8,064 nucleotides of DNA from an uncultured Traorella sp. (GCA_945938205.1 CAMEUL010000062.1:1-8064); one strand, 5' to 3'. Positions 1-7,144 are shown, counted from the stretch's first letter. Notes: generated by a model not told the origin, from the letters alone. Numbers and translations are program-made.

Positions 1-597
1 CTGTCCGGCAAACACAGTGGCACTGGAATTTACGCCCCCTATGTAAGCAGCACGGCTTCCATAATAAGCGGCATCGAAATTATGAGCACGACGTGCCCCA
101 AATTCCATAACACTTCTTCCCTGTGCGCTCAAAACTACACGATGTGCCTTGGTTGCAATCAGTGTCTGATGATTGATAGCTAGAAGCAAGGCTGTTTCAA
201 GCAACTGTGCTTCGATCATTTTGGCTTTAACACGAATCAAGGGTTCATTTGGAAATACGACCGTACCTTCCCGAATAGCATAAACATCCCCTGTGAAAAT
301 AAAGTGTCGCAAATAATCAAGAAACTCCTCGCTGAATTTTCCGGTACTTCTCAAATAATCGATGTCTTCATCTTTAAAGTGTAGATTCTGAATATAGCCA
401 ATGACCTGTTCCAATCCACAGAAGATAGAGAATCCTCCACCATCCGGATTTTTTCTATAAAACAAATCAAATGTGACTTCTTTATTAGCACTTGGATCAT
501 TGAAATAGCACTGACTCATAGTCAATTCATAAAAGTCCATAACAAGCGTTAAGTTACGCTGATCTCGAAAATCAAATTTATAATCCAAATTTTCCAT
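1..597 (-). CDS. pncB: Nicotinate phosphoribosyltransferase, N-terminal 199 residues (runs off left edge)
   Basis: This enzyme joins nicotinate to PRPP, with ATP use, to give nicotinate mononucleotide, the entry step of the Preiss-Handler NAD salvage pathway in the cytoplasm. The reading frame is open from the ATG at 595-597 to the window edge. Family hallmarks are visible: an N-terminal segment with LVMDFYELTMSQCYF (about residues 18-32), a FDLFYRKNP strand (43-51), IFCGLEQVI (58-66), the IREGTVVFPNEPLIRV region (108-123), and the very characteristic MEFGARRAHNFDAA (164-177) followed by GSRAAYIGG (180-188), which contributes to the phosphoribosyl and nicotinate site. The phosphorylated histidine of the family should lie just beyond the edge. 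Full-length relatives are roughly 470-490 residues, so less than half is present. A GAGGGAG ribosome binding site (604-610) sits 6 nt upstream of the ATG. The gene lies 58 nt downstream of the hydrolase gene with no terminator between, so co-transcription is possible alongside a local promoter. Confidence 0.93.
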   Translation of the reverse strand, partial: MENLDYKFDFRDQRNLTLVMDFYELTMSQCYFNDPSANKEVTFDLFYRKNPDGGGFSIFCGLEQVIGYIQNLHFKDEDIDYLRSTGKFSEEFLDYLRHFIFTGDVYAIREGTVVFPNEPLIRVKAKMIEAQLLETALLLAINHQTLIATKAHRVVLSAQGRSVMEFGARRAHNFDAAYYGSRAAYIGGVNSSATVFAGQ

Positions 598-614
598 ATT
601 TTTCTCCCTCGTTC

Positions 615-620
615 ATTATA
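615..620 (-). promoter_or_regulatory. Candidate extended -10 promoter of pncB
   Basis: On the minus strand the sequence reads TGATATAAT, a perfect TATAAT hexamer preceded by TG at the extended -10 position. No good -35 box is found 16-18 nt further upstream (TGTCAT at best), as is usual for extended -10 promoters. The predicted transcription start would fall near 607-608, inside or against the GAGGGAG ribosome binding site at 604-610. Either the leader is extremely short or the element is fortuitous; transcription could also arrive from the hydrolase gene upstream. Confidence 0.4.
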
Positions 621-655
621 TCACTTTCAAAACATAGATGACATCCCAAATTACG

Positions 656-1732
656 CTAGTCATCCTCCTGCATCTGATTGATAAACAATTGCATCAGAAT
701 TTTGAAAGATGCAATGATACTTTTTCTTTTTTCCGGATCTACGTTAGAGATAGCCTTCAGAAGTGTCGGTGTTTTCTTCAACAGATTGCTTGACAAATCA
801 TGAAAGGTTTCTGTATTTCCGGATTGCAGGACTTCAAAAATCAGTTCCACGCTTTCTTCTCTTAAAGAATCATCGGCTTGTTTCAGAAAATCCTTTAACA
901 CATCATCCAAAAGATCACTTCCTTTATCAAAAGAAGAACTCAGCACAAAATGATTTCCTTCTACATGCCAAGAATAAAGATCATGCTGGTAAATTCCTTT
1001 CGCTGAACTTTCTATGACACTCTGCTCGACATTGTCCAAATATAAAAATCGTCCAATCATGCTTTTTTGAGGAACATAAAGATGGACCCTTTCAAATAAA
1101 GGATGATTCTTCTTTTTGTCAAGCACAGCCTGGCTAAGTCCAGGACCATCAAAATTATCTATCGACAGAATCCGTTTCTGAATCTTCTGACCTACAAAAA
1201 GAGATGCATAGATAGCCAGATTCCCTCCTTTGGAATGGCCTCCAATACGTAATTTCCCCTTAATGTTTGAGACGGTTCTTAAATAATGGACACTTCTTCT
1301 TTGCGATTTCACACTGTCCTTGAAGCTCATGGTCATGTCTTCTTTCCATCCGACCAATGTGTTGTCTGTTCCGCGAAAAGCCACATAATTTGTTTTATCA
1401 TCCAAATGAAACACGATTGCACTGAACTGCATTTCATCATTGACTTCATTCACAAAATGAGAAACATAAATCTGACTAAATCTTCTTCCTGTAGCCATTC
1501 TTTCAAACAGTTCAGGATCTTCTTTCATCAACATATGAACCTGGCTCAGATCCTGTGATATGAAACGTTCATACGCTTTTTTCAGCGTCAAAACTTCATC
1601 AGCATTTTTGAATACAAGTTCCCATCGTATGTAGGCAGCTCTTGAAAGAATCAGAGAATCAACGGCATTGAAAGGATCCTGCTGAAAAGAAAGATCGCCT
1701 CTCCATTTTAAATAGTCCAGAATATTCGTCAT
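656..1732 (-). CDS. DUF2974/Mbeg1-like alpha/beta-hydrolase (class 3 lipase-like)
   Basis: This 358-residue protein is of uncertain function and belongs by appearance to the DUF2974/Mbeg1-like family, putative serine hydrolases of Firmicutes related to class 3 lipases. The nucleophile elbow GGHSKGGNLAIYAS puts the likely catalytic serine at residue 167. Upstream, AFRGTDNTLVGWKEDM (about 118-133) matches the lipase-type FRGT segment that shapes the oxyanion region. DNFDGPG (192-198) follows the nucleophile at the spacing expected for a catalytic aspartate, and a histidine around YQHDLYSWHVEGNH (248-261) could complete the triad; that assignment is inference. There is no signal peptide or membrane helix, so it is probably cytoplasmic. 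The C-terminal ~80 residues look helical and charged. A longer frame starts at a GTG (1739-1741), but that GTG is part of the AAGGTGAT ribosome binding site, which points to the ATG at 1730-1732. Substrate unknown. Confidence 0.85.
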   Translation of the reverse strand: MTNILDYLKWRGDLSFQQDPFNAVDSLILSRAAYIRWELVFKNADEVLTLKKAYERFISQDLSQVHMLMKEDPELFERMATGRRFSQIYVSHFVNEVNDEMQFSAIVFHLDDKTNYVAFRGTDNTLVGWKEDMTMSFKDSVKSQRRSVHYLRTVSNIKGKLRIGGHSKGGNLAIYASLFVGQKIQKRILSIDNFDGPGLSQAVLDKKKNHPLFERVHLYVPQKSMIGRFLYLDNVEQSVIESSAKGIYQHDLYSWHVEGNHFVLSSSFDKGSDLLDDVLKDFLKQADDSLREESVELIFEVLQSGNTETFHDLSSNLLKKTPTLLKAISNVDPEKRKSIIASFKILMQLFINQMQEDD

Positions 1733-1736
1733 CTTG

Positions 1737-1744
1737 ATCACCTT
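1737..1744 (-). promoter_or_regulatory. Ribosome binding site that fixes the hydrolase start
   Basis: The minus strand reads AAGGTGAT, nearly the full complement of the 16S rRNA 3' end. The core GGTG ends 6 nt before the ATG at 1730-1732. The GTG inside it would be the start of the longest frame but has no Shine-Dalgarno sequence of its own, so the ATG is preferred. Confidence 0.75.
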
Positions 1745-1749
1745 TTCTA

Positions 1750-1793
1750 ATACTAAAACGATTTGACCAAAAATTCAATAAAAATAGATTTTA
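1750..1793 (-). promoter_or_regulatory. Candidate promoter elements of the hydrolase gene
   Basis: Two options are visible. One is TTGAAT (1773-1778) and TAGTAT (1750-1755) separated by exactly 17 nt; its transcription start, about 1743, would abut the ribosome binding site. The other is an extended -10, TGATAAAAT, with the hexamer TAAAAT at 1788-1793 and no clear -35; it would give a leader of about 50 nt and would face the divergent tRNA promoter 25 nt away. Neither is decisive, and AT-richness makes chance matches likely. Confidence 0.35.
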
Positions 1794-1818
1794 TCATTTC
1801 ATTTTTTATAAATAGGGA

Positions 1819-1847
1819 TTGATTTAAGTGCAGAATTGTTTTATAAT
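1819..1847 (+). promoter_or_regulatory. Sigma-A-type promoter of tRNA-Leu
   Basis: TTGATT (1819-1824) and a perfect TATAAT (1842-1847) are separated by 17 nt, the ideal vegetative sigma spacing. The expected transcription start, about 1854, lies a few nucleotides before the mature tRNA 5' end at 1860, leaving a short 5' leader for RNase P. Confidence 0.8.
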
Positions 1848-1859
1848 ATACAAGCACAT

Positions 1860-1946
1860 GCCCGAGTGGTGAAATTGGTAGACGCAACGGACTCAAAATC
1901 CGTCGGTAGCGATACCGTGCCGGTTCGAGTCCGGCCTCGGGCACCA
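1860..1946 (+). tRNA. tRNA-Leu (anticodon CAA), CCA encoded
   Basis: This is a class II tRNA of 87 nt that decodes UUG leucine codons. The acceptor stem is a perfect 7 bp, GCCCGAG (1860-1866) with CTCGGGC (1936-1942), followed by discriminator A1943 and an encoded CCA (1944-1946). The anticodon stem ACGGA/TCCGT encloses the loop CTCAAAA, giving anticodon CAA at 1894-1896. The long variable arm forms CGGTA-GCGA-TACCG, as expected for tRNA-Leu, and the T arm is GCCGG-TTCGAGT-CCGGC. The D arm carries the GG of the conserved loop (TTGGTAGA). It is a single-gene unit with its own promoter and terminator, and the only plus-strand gene here. Short open frames overlapping it on both strands are translation artefacts of tRNA sequence. 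Confidence 0.97.
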
Positions 1947-1958
1947 TATAAAAAAAAC

Positions 1959-2011
1959 GCTTGTTTAAGCCTTTATTTAAAAAAGGTCCAAAACAAGCTT
2001 TTTATTATTTT
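1959..2011 (+). terminator. Intrinsic terminator of tRNA-Leu (possibly bidirectional)
   Basis: GCTTGTTT (1959-1966) pairs with AAACAAGC (1991-1998), and an inner CCTTT/AAAGG pair extends the hairpin. TTTTTATTATTTT follows directly on the plus strand. On the minus strand the same hairpin is followed, after one G, by eight U (complement of 1950-1957), so it could also stop leakage from the opposing ABC operon. The ~110 nt from here to the next hairpin contains no recognisable gene or motif. Confidence 0.8.
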
Positions 2012-2120
2012 CAGTCTTTTTGTGGGCACGTCATGTTATATAATGCGTTTAAGTAATTTTGTGATAACCAATAATAATTCAATCACCATTTATTTTAGGC
2101 GATGTTGATAGTTTTTTATG

Positions 2121-2153
2121 TCAAAGAAAAATCAGGATCGCAATGATCCTGAT
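2121..2153 (-). terminator. Intrinsic terminator of the two-component/ABC operon
   Basis: A perfect 9-bp stem, ATCAGGATC (2131-2139) with GATCCTGAT (2145-2153), has a 5-nt loop. On the minus strand it is followed by TTTTCTTT. It lies 11 nt downstream of the permease stop codon, so it should end the transcript of the response regulator-kinase-ATPase-permease operon. Confidence 0.88.
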
Positions 2154-2164
2154 ATGATTTTTAT

Positions 2165-4543
2165 TTACATCCATGAAATATCATTTTTCAATACATCTGT
2201 TTTCTTCTGTATTCTTATCATGAGATAAATGATGGATATGCTGGAAACAAGAATCAACAGCATAAAAAGAAAACTTCCAAGCAATGAATTCTCAGGGAAA
2301 AAGAATGAGAGTCCCAAATTTTTAAAAAACATCTGATAAAGTGCGAAATTCAAACTCTGTGAAATAATCCAGGAACTGATAACCAGTATCAACAGATAGA
2401 ATGTGATTTCCATAAGGATCACTTCCATCATTTCTTTAATCCTTAAGCCCATTATATGAAAAAGAAGGAATTCTCTACGACGGTATTCAAAATTCGTAGA
2501 AATAATACAGCAGAAAGCAAGAATGCTCATGATGGTCAGCATAATGATATAACCATAGGAAAACAAACGAAACAATGTGATGATCGAATTGCCATTCTTC
2601 ATCAATTTTTGTACATTCAGTATCTGATACGCATCAAAGTTTTCTTCTTTCAATGAATTTAATTCGCGTACCATCGCATTGGCATCACTGCATTGGAAAT
2701 ACAAATGATATTCATGACTTTGTTTACCCGTTTTCTGAAAGCAATCTGAAAGCATCTCATCAGAAACAAGGATCTGAGCTTTTTTCTGATAATCAGTACC
2801 ACTTATCAAATAATCGCTTCCGTATAAATGAAGAGTTGGAATCACGACATGTCCATCATAAGATAGTGAATTCAGTTGAGATCCTTCCAAAATAGGATAG
2901 AACCGGCGATGCCCTGAATCATACATCTGATTAATTAAAATGCCTAACGGATTATCTAGGTCCTTCAGATCATCCAAAGTAATATTTCCGATGACACCAA
3001 GATATTCCTTCAGTATTTCATCCTCATACCCGATGATTTCCAATTCAAAAGGTGAGTTTTTTTGAAGAAAATCTCGATAATTTTTATTCAAACTGGTTTT
3101 GTCCTCTGTTACCAACATTAGTTTTTCCGTAATAACGACACGCTGGGCATTTTCGCTTTCTTTTATCTGTTCAAAAAATATAGAAGGTTTTGTATCACTT
3201 TTGAAACTCAGTTTCACATCATAATTATGATGGTCAAGTTCAAGAAATCCTCCATCACGTACATAACCCATGAGTGAATTCAAAAGAAGCAACAATGACA
3301 TGACTACGATACATCCTACGATAAGATGGACATAGCTTCGTATATTCTGACGTATATTTTTTACGAACAGACGAAGTTGAAAAGGCATTTTTTTTGAAAG
3401 GCATAAATAAGGTTGATGTGTTACTACTTCATCACTGGTGGATAAAGTGGTTGATACATTTTCCGATACGATGCGATGCGTACTTTTGTTGATGAACACC
3501 AAAGAAAGACAGGCCGTATAAAGAACGGTGAGCCATCCTACAGTGAAAAGAGCTCTTTTTTCAATGACAAATGAATTTTCTGATATGCTCAACAAGAGAT
3601 GATTGCTAACATTGCTCAACAACAAAAAACCCATATATCCCATAAAAAGTCCTAATACTAGTCCTGAAATCATCAAGAGAAAACCTTCATAAAGAATCAT
3701 GGTTCGGCATTGAAGTTGGGTAACGCCAACACTTTTTAAAACAGCAAGGTGTTTTTCACGATTTAAATAGGCATTCTTGTAACTGTTTCGTATCAGAAGC
3801 ATATTGATGGCAAGAAAGATGACAAGAATAAAAATCAAAGTAGCTGCAACACCCAAATCTGAATATAGATATTCTGACACCAAAGTCACGCCATTTAAAT
3901 GATATGAATCAAACTTTCCTTGAAAAGAAGAAGCTAAGATCTCTGTAATTCTTTGACTATTGATTCGCTCATCAAATCGTACAAAAGCATGAATGCTTCC
4001 CATATGCTTTGGAAGAGCCATGAATACAAAAGACTGTTCATCATTTTCAAAGAAGGATGTGGAAAGAATACCACTGACATAAAACTCATGTCCCTCAATT
4101 TCAATGGTTTCATTTATTCTGACTGGAAGATGAGCTTCACTTAAAAAGGTTTCTGTCAGCACAACTTCATTTTCTTTTGTTGGATAGTTCCCTTCCATCA
4201 ATACAAAGCCTAGATCTTCAAAGACATCCTGTTCCATTCCAAACAGATAGATCTTGCATGAATCCAAGTTCATGATTTCAATCTCTTCCACATAATCAAT
4301 TTGACTGATCTGTGTATGCAATTCCAGCGCCTGTGTGAAGTCCTCCTGTACACGATCAAAACGTACATGATAGTTTCCATAAGCATTTATCAAAGAATCT
4401 TCTATACCCCAATACGTATTTACACAAAGACTAGTCATTATGAAAAACAGTGCACTGGCAACTGCAATCGAAAGAATTGACAAAAATGTCGTTATTTTAT
4501 TCATTTTTAAATATTTATGAATATAGCGAACCAGAATATTCAT
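2165..4543 (-). CDS. ABC transporter permease with two FtsX domains (MacB/Vex-type)
   Basis: This 792-residue membrane protein is the permease partner of the ATPase encoded just upstream. About eight membrane helices are visible, at roughly 18-40, 229-251, 283-305, 331-351, 404-424, 660-682, 710-728 and 755-776. They form two FtsX units of four helices, each with a large extracytoplasmic domain after its first helix (about 41-228 and 425-655). The cytoplasmic coupling segments of FtsX permeases are clear: NREKHLAVLKSVGVTQLQ (261-278) and EYRRREFLLFHIMGLRIKEM (686-705). The eight-helix layout resembles a fusion of two MacB/Vex-like permeases; it lacks the ten helices and single domain of BceB. 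Such proteins usually act as mechanotransmitters or export peptides, lipids or antimicrobials rather than import nutrients. The ATG overlaps the ATPase stop codon (ATGA, 4 nt), with GAGGA (4550-4554) 6 nt upstream. Substrate cannot be told from sequence. Confidence 0.9.
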   Translation of the reverse strand: MNILVRYIHKYLKMNKITTFLSILSIAVASALFFIMTSLCVNTYWGIEDSLINAYGNYHVRFDRVQEDFTQALELHTQISQIDYVEEIEIMNLDSCKIYLFGMEQDVFEDLGFVLMEGNYPTKENEVVLTETFLSEAHLPVRINETIEIEGHEFYVSGILSTSFFENDEQSFVFMALPKHMGSIHAFVRFDERINSQRITEILASSFQGKFDSYHLNGVTLVSEYLYSDLGVAATLIFILVIFLAINMLLIRNSYKNAYLNREKHLAVLKSVGVTQLQCRTMILYEGFLLMISGLVLGLFMGYMGFLLLSNVSNHLLLSISENSFVIEKRALFTVGWLTVLYTACLSLVFINKSTHRIVSENVSTTLSTSDEVVTHQPYLCLSKKMPFQLRLFVKNIRQNIRSYVHLIVGCIVVMSLLLLLNSLMGYVRDGGFLELDHHNYDVKLSFKSDTKPSIFFEQIKESENAQRVVITEKLMLVTEDKTSLNKNYRDFLQKNSPFELEIIGYEDEILKEYLGVIGNITLDDLKDLDNPLGILINQMYDSGHRRFYPILEGSQLNSLSYDGHVVIPTLHLYGSDYLISGTDYQKKAQILVSDEMLSDCFQKTGKQSHEYHLYFQCSDANAMVRELNSLKEENFDAYQILNVQKLMKNGNSIITLFRLFSYGYIIMLTIMSILAFCCIISTNFEYRRREFLLFHIMGLRIKEMMEVILMEITFYLLILVISSWIISQSLNFALYQMFFKNLGLSFFFPENSLLGSFLFMLLILVSSISIIYLMIRIQKKTDVLKNDISWM

Positions 4544-5220
4544 TGGAATTCCTCATATCTTGTAAGACAGCCATCTTTCATGCGATAGACTTCATCGGCT
4601 TGCATAGCAATATCCATGTCATGTGTAATCAGAAGAATCGTTGTATCATATTTTTTGTTGATCAGTTTTAAAAGATCACAAATTTCTCTGGAGTGCAATG
4701 AATCCAAATTTCCTGTAGGTTCATCACACAACAAAATTGTCGGACGATGAATCAGTGCCCGAGCAAGAGCAACACGCTGCTGCTGGCCTCCTGATAATTC
4801 ATTTGGGTAACTTTTCAGTTCATCTTCAATATGAAGAAGAGAAATAATCTGGTTAAAATAAATCTGATCCACTTCGACATGATCCAATAAAACGGGCAAA
4901 AGAATGTTTTCTTCGACATTCAAGGTAGGAATCAGATTATAAAACTGATAAACCATTCCGATCTGTCTTCTTCTGAAAATCGTCAGCTGATCTTCAGTAA
5001 AAGAGAAAAGCTGTGTACCATCTAAAATAATTTCACCCTGTGAAGGAATTTCAAGTCCTGCCAACATATGAAGAAGCGTGCTTTTACCACTGCCACTCTT
5101 CCCTGTAATTGCCACAAAACTTCCTTTTTTCACATTAAAAGAAACATCATGGACAGCGTAGATCTGATTGTTGGATTTTTTATAGATTTTTGATAAATGT
5201 TGAATCTGAAGATATTCCAT
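4540..5220 (-). CDS. ABC transporter ATP-binding protein (LolD/MacB family)
   Basis: This 226-residue cytoplasmic ATPase powers the permease encoded downstream. All nucleotide-binding motifs are intact: Walker A GKSGSGKST (about residues 40-48), Q-loop in VYQFYNLIPTLNVEEN (92-107), signature LSGGQQQRVALARAL (141-155), Walker B ILLCDEPTGNLD (162-173) with the catalytic Glu, and the H-loop ITHD (197-200). The EPTGNLDS sequence and short length are typical of the LolD/MacB/Vex2 branch, which pairs with FtsX-type permeases. The longest frame begins two codons earlier at a GTG (5224-5226), but that GTG overlaps the AGGAG ribosome binding site at 5226-5230, so the ATG at 5218-5220 is preferred. The kinase stop codon lies only 8 nt upstream and is embedded in that ribosome binding site, implying coupled translation. 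Confidence 0.93.
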   Translation of the reverse strand: MEYLQIQHLSKIYKKSNNQIYAVHDVSFNVKKGSFVAITGKSGSGKSTLLHMLAGLEIPSQGEIILDGTQLFSFTEDQLTIFRRRQIGMVYQFYNLIPTLNVEENILLPVLLDHVEVDQIYFNQIISLLHIEDELKSYPNELSGGQQQRVALARALIHRPTILLCDEPTGNLDSLHSREICDLLKLINKKYDTTILLITHDMDIAMQADEVYRMKDGCLTRYEEFQ

Positions 5221-5225
5221 AATCA

Positions 5226-5230
5226 CTCCT
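5226..5230 (-). promoter_or_regulatory. Ribosome binding site that fixes the ATPase start
   Basis: AGGAG on the minus strand, 5 nt from the ATG at 5218-5220. It overlaps the kinase TAG stop codon (5229-5231), so ribosomes terminating on the kinase can reinitiate on the ATPase gene. Confidence 0.7.
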
Positions 5231-6440
5231 ATTTATAAAAACGAATGGAAAAGGTTGTTCCCTTGTTCGGTTTGCTTTTCACATGCAGGGTTGCATTCTG
5301 ACTCGTTAAAATGGAATATGACATAGCAAGTCCAATTCCTACACTATCAGAAACTGATTTTCCGGCACGATAAAATCTTTCAAAAATAAATGGCAGATCT
5401 TTAGCTTCTATTCCCTCTCCATTATCTGAAAAAACAAACTCTGTATACATAACACTTTCAAATACTTCTGCCTTGAGCGTGCCACCTTTAGGTGTATGTT
5501 CACTGCAGTTTTTGAGAATATTCAAAAAAGCTTCACTGGTCCAATTGATATCTACACTCACCATTGGATTGTCACCGCTCATTACAAACTGCTGATTTTT
5601 TTCTTTCATCAGCATGTTGACAGGTTCTACTGCTTTAAGAATGAGATCATCCGCATAAATCTTTTCTTTTTTAAATTCAACCGTTTTCGCATCCAGTTTC
5701 GCCATTTTCAGCAAAGATGAAACCAGCCATTCAATTCGTTTAAGCTGAGAACGGATGACATCCAGAAACTTTTTCTGTTCTTCCTTGGACAGGTTCTCAT
5801 TTTCCAAAAGATCCGACATGATCAGCATGCTTGTCAGAGGAGTTTTCAACTGATGAGAAATATCTGCGAGATTATTCGCCAAATTCATTTTATCTTGCAT
5901 CAATTCTTCATTCTGTTCTTTCAACATCACGGTTATTTTATATATTTCATTTTTAAGGATCGAAAGATTACCTTCATCATTGTCAATAATGTCCAATGAA
6001 TAATCCTTATTCAGCAAGCGATGGATATATTTTGAGATATTGGAGATCGAACCGTTCAGATTCATGACATAAAGATAGAAAATCACAAAAACAGTCAAAG
6101 AAAACAGTAGAATGATGATTACAAACAGAAGCATAATTTTTTTCTGAATTTCATCATACTGCATATTTTTTTGAAGAAGCCCATATTTTTCAAGAATCTC
6201 CTGGCCCTTTTCTCCATAGGAAGGATTTGGCTCTTCCAAAATCGCAATGACTTCATTTTCACCGATTTTGTATTCTTCACTGATATATCCGATCATCGAT
6301 GCATATCGTTTATTGGTTTGTGCTTCAATATCCTTCCGTACCCATTCGGATACAACAAAAACACTCAGAATTTCGAGTGTCATTGCTATAATAATGCCCA
6401 CCAGGGCTTTTCGGATTTTTCGATCCGCAACGTTATTCAT
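5229..6440 (-). CDS. Sensor histidine kinase (VncS-like)
   Basis: This 403-residue membrane histidine kinase should phosphorylate the response regulator encoded just upstream. Helix 1 (about 12-31) and helix 2 (about 102-125) flank an extracytoplasmic loop of about 70 residues, so it has a real, if small, sensor domain, unlike the intramembrane-sensing BceS type. A linker (126-185) leads into HisKA with the H-box DISHQLKTPLTS (His196). The HATPase domain has the N-box NILKNCSEHTP (Asn311), G1 box SDNGEGI (Asp339), F-box FIFERFYR (about 351-358) and a VGIGLA G2 box (about 367-372) that replaces the usual GTGLGL, as seen in VncS-like kinases. A longer frame reaches 6509, but it would overlap the regulator by 77 nt without a ribosome binding site; GAGGA at 6448-6452 points to the ATG at 6438-6440, overlapping the regulator stop by 8 nt. 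Signal unknown; a peptide or envelope cue is inferred from context. Confidence 0.92.
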   Translation of the reverse strand: MNNVADRKIRKALVGIIIAMTLEILSVFVVSEWVRKDIEAQTNKRYASMIGYISEEYKIGENEVIAILEEPNPSYGEKGQEILEKYGLLQKNMQYDEIQKKIMLLFVIIILLFSLTVFVIFYLYVMNLNGSISNISKYIHRLLNKDYSLDIIDNDEGNLSILKNEIYKITVMLKEQNEELMQDKMNLANNLADISHQLKTPLTSMLIMSDLLENENLSKEEQKKFLDVIRSQLKRIEWLVSSLLKMAKLDAKTVEFKKEKIYADDLILKAVEPVNMLMKEKNQQFVMSGDNPMVSVDINWTSEAFLNILKNCSEHTPKGGTLKAEVFESVMYTEFVFSDNGEGIEAKDLPFIFERFYRAGKSVSDSVGIGLAMSYSILTSQNATLHVKSKPNKGTTFSIRFYK

Positions 6441-7119
6441 CTTTGCATCCTCGATAGCCAATACCACGAATAGTTTCAATGAGACGAGGATCACTTGGAT
6501 CATCTTCAATCTTTTCTCTTAATCGCTTAATATAAACTGTTAGCGTATTATCGTTGATGAAGTCACCGCCAATATCCCATAAGCTGTCCAAGAGTTCGTC
6601 ACGTTTTAGAATTTCTCCTTTTTTTGTGGCAATTGTCAGTAGCAAACGATACTCCATTGTACTCAAAAAGATTTCCTGATTCTTTTTATAAACTTTTCCT
6701 TTCAGGGAATAAATCTTTAGATCACCCAAAGTAATAATTTTTTCTTGATCAGGATGATGGTTCCTGCGTCTCATGACTGCATGAACACGGGAAATAAATT
6801 CCTTTAAACCAAAAGGCTTGGTTATGTAATCATCCCCGCCCATATCCAGACCAAATACAATATCATTTTCATTATCACGTGCCGTTAGAAAGATAATAGC
6901 CGGGTTCCCTTTGGATTTCGCAAATTCACAGACTTCAAATCCATTTCCATCAGGAAGACCCAAATCAATGATCAAACAGTCATAGCTATTTCGGCTCAAA
7001 TAATCCTTTGCTGTTTTCACATCATTTGCTACAAAGATTTCAAATCCTTCAGCACGCAGGCAATGTTCACAGCCCAATGCAATGTTTTCATCATCTTCAA
7101 CAATCAGTATTTTACTCAT
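6433..7119 (-). CDS. OmpR/PhoB-family response regulator (VncR-like)
   Basis: This 228-residue DNA-binding response regulator is the partner of the kinase that follows. The receiver domain (about 1-118) shows the acidic pocket VEDDEN (7-12), the phospho-acceptor Asp52 in IIDLGLPDGNG, the switch Thr79 in FLTARD, and Lys101 in ITKPFG. The C-terminal winged-helix domain (about 127-226) carries the expected MEYRLL segment (155-160), the recognition helix NTLTVYIKRLREKI (191-204) and the terminal hairpin IETIRGIGYR (214-223), which places it in the OmpR/PhoB class. It is first in the operon, 58 nt after the radical SAM gene, with AGAGGT (7126-7131) 6 nt before the ATG. It most likely controls its own operon, including the ABC transporter; I found no convincing direct-repeat operator in the short upstream gap. 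Confidence 0.95.
   Translation of the reverse strand: MSKILIVEDDENIALGCEHCLRAEGFEIFVANDVKTAKDYLSRNSYDCLIIDLGLPDGNGFEVCEFAKSKGNPAIIFLTARDNENDIVFGLDMGGDDYITKPFGLKEFISRVHAVMRRRNHHPDQEKIITLGDLKIYSLKGKVYKKNQEIFLSTMEYRLLLTIATKKGEILKRDELLDSLWDIGGDFINDNTLTVYIKRLREKIEDDPSDPRLIETIRGIGYRGCKDE
6448..6452 (-). promoter_or_regulatory. Ribosome binding site that fixes the kinase start
   Basis: GAGGA on the minus strand, inside the last codons of the response regulator gene and 7 nt from the ATG at 6438-6440. It supports the shorter kinase start and translational coupling to the regulator. Confidence 0.7.
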
Positions 7120-7138
7120 AACGCTACCTCTTGTCTTT

Positions 7139-7144
7139 ATTATA
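7139..7144 (-). promoter_or_regulatory. Extended -10 promoter of the two-component/ABC operon
   Basis: The minus strand reads TGTTATAAT, a perfect -10 hexamer with TG at the extended position. The -35 region is poor (AGTTTT or GTTTTT at 16-17 nt spacing), which fits an extended -10 or an activator-dependent promoter. Transcription would start near 7131-7132, leaving a leader of only about 12 nt that just includes the AGAGGT ribosome binding site. Confidence 0.6.

Noticed and set aside
1860..1946. tRNA-Leu as an integration site for a mobile element
   Set aside because: No integrase, no repeated copy of the tRNA 3' end, and no change in gene character on either side within the window.
1753..1947. 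Minus-strand open frame of 64 codons whose start reads MVPEAGLEPARYRYRRILSP
   Set aside because: It is the antisense translation of the tRNA-Leu gene, a well-known artefact in annotated genomes.
1836..2108. Plus-strand open frame of 90 codons containing ARVVKLVDATDSKSVGSD
   Set aside because: It is the sense translation of tRNA-Leu running on through its terminator; it has no ribosome binding site and is a familiar artefact.
2012..2112. TATAAT on the plus strand near 2040 as a promoter
   Set aside because: There is no proper -35 box, and any transcript would only run antisense into the permease gene; AT-rich sequence makes such hexamers common.
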